Part shown: one piece after another, positions 57,546 through 64,000 of the stretch | How positions within the stretch are numbered: position 1 is the first letter of the stretch | How the letters are laid out: the number at the start of each line of letters is the position of its first letter | From: Pyrus communis | Lineage: Eukaryota > Streptophyta > Magnoliopsida > Rosales > Rosaceae | Direction of reading: 5' to 3' | Length of the DNA stretch: 64,000 nt | NCBI RefSeq assembly: GCF_963583255.1 | Contig: NC_084806.1 | Location: forward strand, 15,046,317-15,110,316 | Translations under genes and position numbers: made by a program | The notes under the pieces: generated by a model | What the model was told of the DNA's origin: nothing | Database searches by the model: none | What the model saw: the letters and a program-made list of their open reading frames with translations, nothing else

Positions 57546-57689
57546 TATGTAGAAATACTTTGAATGTTTTAAGATAAAAAATATATATATAAATACATAG
57601 AGACAGGAAAGAAAGAAAAACACAGACAGACAGTCAGACAATCACTGAAGTAAAAAAATATTAAGAAACTAAACTAGAAAGTAAAAAAA

Positions 57690-59725
57690 TTATATAGTTA
57701 ATTGAGAGTGATTAATAGAGAGTGATGGAGCAGAGTCAAAGGAAGTTGCAACCTTTTGAAAAAGGAAAAAACAAGAGAGAGAAAGTAAAGAGAGAAAGAC
57801 CGAATGAAATGGGGGAGGCATCAGAATCATATTACTCATGACAATGAACACACCAAGTGCTCCTCTCTCTCCTCCACTTCCCCACTTTCTTCAATACCCA
57901 ACAGACCATCCATATCTCTCTAACTCTTTCTCTCTCTAGGGTTTTCACTCTCGCGTGTTACTACCACCATTGCCTCCACCGCACTTCTCCTGCGGGTATG
58001 TTTCCCTCTCCCTCCCTCCCTCTCCCTCTCCTGAATCCATATCTGATTTGCTTTGCGTTATCTAATCTGGGATTTTTTTTTTTTTTTTTTTATGATTCTT
58101 TCACTGCCTCTCATTGTCTAATTTGGTTTGGTTTTCCCTTTTAATTTTTGTTTAAATTTAGTTTGTTGATTGATGGATTTATGCGTTCGGTGGACGAGAA
58201 ATTGTGGAGTGGAAAGTGGTTTACTTTTTGTCATTGTGTAGAATTTGGTGTTGAATTTATTGGATCGTAAAGTAGGATTCTTTTTCCTCAGTTTGGAGTT
58301 TTCGGAATTGGTGTGTTAGGGTTTGCTTGTCTAATTGATTGGAATACCAATGTGAGAAAATAGTAAATTTGAGATGAAAAATTTCCTGTTTAATTGTGGT
58401 TACCGTTACAACTGGAAAATGCTGCAGATTTCTTGCTTGGTATGCAGATTCTAAAGATGTTTCTTTTTTCCCAAAACATTGTGTCAAAATCACTTGTAGG
58501 GTCTCTTTATTCGCACGTGTTTGTAAGAACATTGAGCTGAAGCCACTTTGTAGGAACTCTTTATTTGTTTTCCTAATCCAGTGATCCTTCTGAAAACAAA
58601 AGGGTGCTAGTTTATGAATTGTTTACGTGATACTTTGCTGTTGACTGGTTTTATTTCAAGAACATTGTACCGAAGCCACTTGTAGGAAATCTTTATTTGT
58701 TTTCCTAATATAGTTATTTTTTTCTCAAAATAAAGGGCGCAAGTTTATGCATTTGATCATGTGATACATTACACGTGCTTGTATTGAGTAATTTTTAAGT
58801 ACAACGTTGGCGGCATACGCAGGGATCATGGGTACATAACCAGGCCTTAATCTATGAACGCAAATGGTAAACTTCTGGTGACATTGTCAGGTTCATCTTT
58901 GGCTGCAACTTTGGAGAGTTCGGAGTTAGATGGGTCGTATAAAGATTACATCACTTTTATGCTAGAGAAGCATAAATTATCAGGAAATGGAAAGAAAGCG
59001 AAGACTTTATGGGGATGTATAGTTTTGGCTGTGTTTATGGGTAATCTGGATGGAAAGGAATAGGATAATTTTGAGGATTTTGTAGGTATAAGCAGAGGGG
59101 AGTTATGGGAGAAAGTTTGATTTTGGTTTCATTATGAGCTTCAGTTTCTACAGAATTTAAGACGTGTCCATCTAGTTGTTTGGCTTGATTGGAAAGCTGC
59201 TATCAATTAGCTTTATGAGTTTTCATAGATGCTTCTTTTTAGGGGGATTTCATTTTTCTTTGCTGTTTGTTTTTCAGTTTCTTTTTGGGCATCCTGTCCA
59301 CCTGTGTAATTTGATTGTCATAAGCAAGAAAATGATGTTTCTTTCTCAAAAAAGAAAACATTTGACCAGGACCTAGGTGTCCTAGTATTACTCATGTTCT
59401 CGACCATACACGTTTGTGATTTTCTGCCAACATCTGAATGAGAACTTGGCATTGGAAATTAAATGCTTGCATTTATGCTTTATAATTGGTTTAAACAGAT
59501 ACTTATTGAGGATATGTTTTCAGTTATACTTGGTTAATTGACTGGTTTTGGTTTTTTGTCAATGCAGGAAGCCTGCATTTCGCTATCTGGTAATCAATCA
59601 TGCATGGGAATGGAGAATTTTTTATGAGACTCTTGTTTGCAGAATTTTGTTCGCTTTTGTAATTGGGAGATAGAATGCACATATAAAGACCGGTTAACTG
59701 GTTTGACATTAGTTAAGTGATACAA
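57690..59725 (+). promoter_or_regulatory. NDR kinase promoter, 5' UTR and leader intron
   Basis: A TATA-like ATTATATAG stands near 57689-57697. A CT-rich leader (57860-57995) ends in TGCGG followed by a GTATGT donor at 57996. A good acceptor (TTTTGTCAATGCAG) ends at 59567, so a 1.57-kb intron within the 5' UTR is likely, with the second leader part running 59568-59725 into the start codon. A possible extra acceptor lies near 58822. No competing gene is seen between 57996 and 59567. Confidence 0.5.

Positions 59726-64000
<4,275 letters not shown>

Noticed and set aside
58854..59063. 69-codon plus-strand frame in the NDR leader intron
   Set aside because: No domain recognised and located between a good donor and acceptor; at most a fortuitous frame within the intron.

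Overview
This is plant nuclear DNA from a dicot. The supported host genes have plant-type introns or plant-only domains (an ALOG-domain gene, an LRK10L-type receptor kinase, an NDR kinase with at least 13 exons). The intergenic DNA is AT-rich and full of LTR retrotransposons, TRIMs, CACTA, hAT and Mutator-like elements and MITEs. The repeat types, notably a Cassandra-like TRIM with a 5S-rRNA-derived LTR and hAT MITEs of a kind familiar from apple and pear, suggest Rosaceae, probably tribe Maleae. That placement is inference.

Layout. 30-4794 is a complete CACTA element with a decayed En/Spm-type gene and a 3-bp target duplication; 4798-6109 is the remnant of a second CACTA family. 6110-14900 is gene-free, with MITEs, microsatellites and a 590-bp Cassandra-like TRIM (11895-12484) sitting inside a Mutator-like inverted-repeat element. 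14911-16264 is a Pack-MULE-like element carrying GC-rich open frames. 17218-17832 is an intact single-exon ALOG (LSH) gene. 20800-24775 is a nest of MITEs, a TRIM-like LTR element broken by hAT sequences, another Mutator-like element and a SINE. 27962-29411 (minus) is a receptor kinase with no extracellular domain. 30300-30930 is a LINE reverse-transcriptase relic. 31191-35545 is a chimeric Copia-type element containing two unrelated LTR families. 35880-43400 holds gypsy debris. 43395-44478 is a broken PMT-type methyltransferase pseudogene. 44500-53000 is mostly gene-free with local duplications. 52900-56440 holds more gypsy material, including an LTR pair whose internal open frame runs antisense. 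57850-64000 is the 5' part of an NDR-family AGC kinase gene that continues past the window edge.

Only three genes look functional: the ALOG gene, the truncated receptor kinase (probably) and the NDR kinase. They are unrelated and not coordinated. The most informative material is the mobile DNA. Two LTR elements appear to have been assembled from two LTR families each, and several nested insertions still have readable target duplications, so their relative ages can be worked out.
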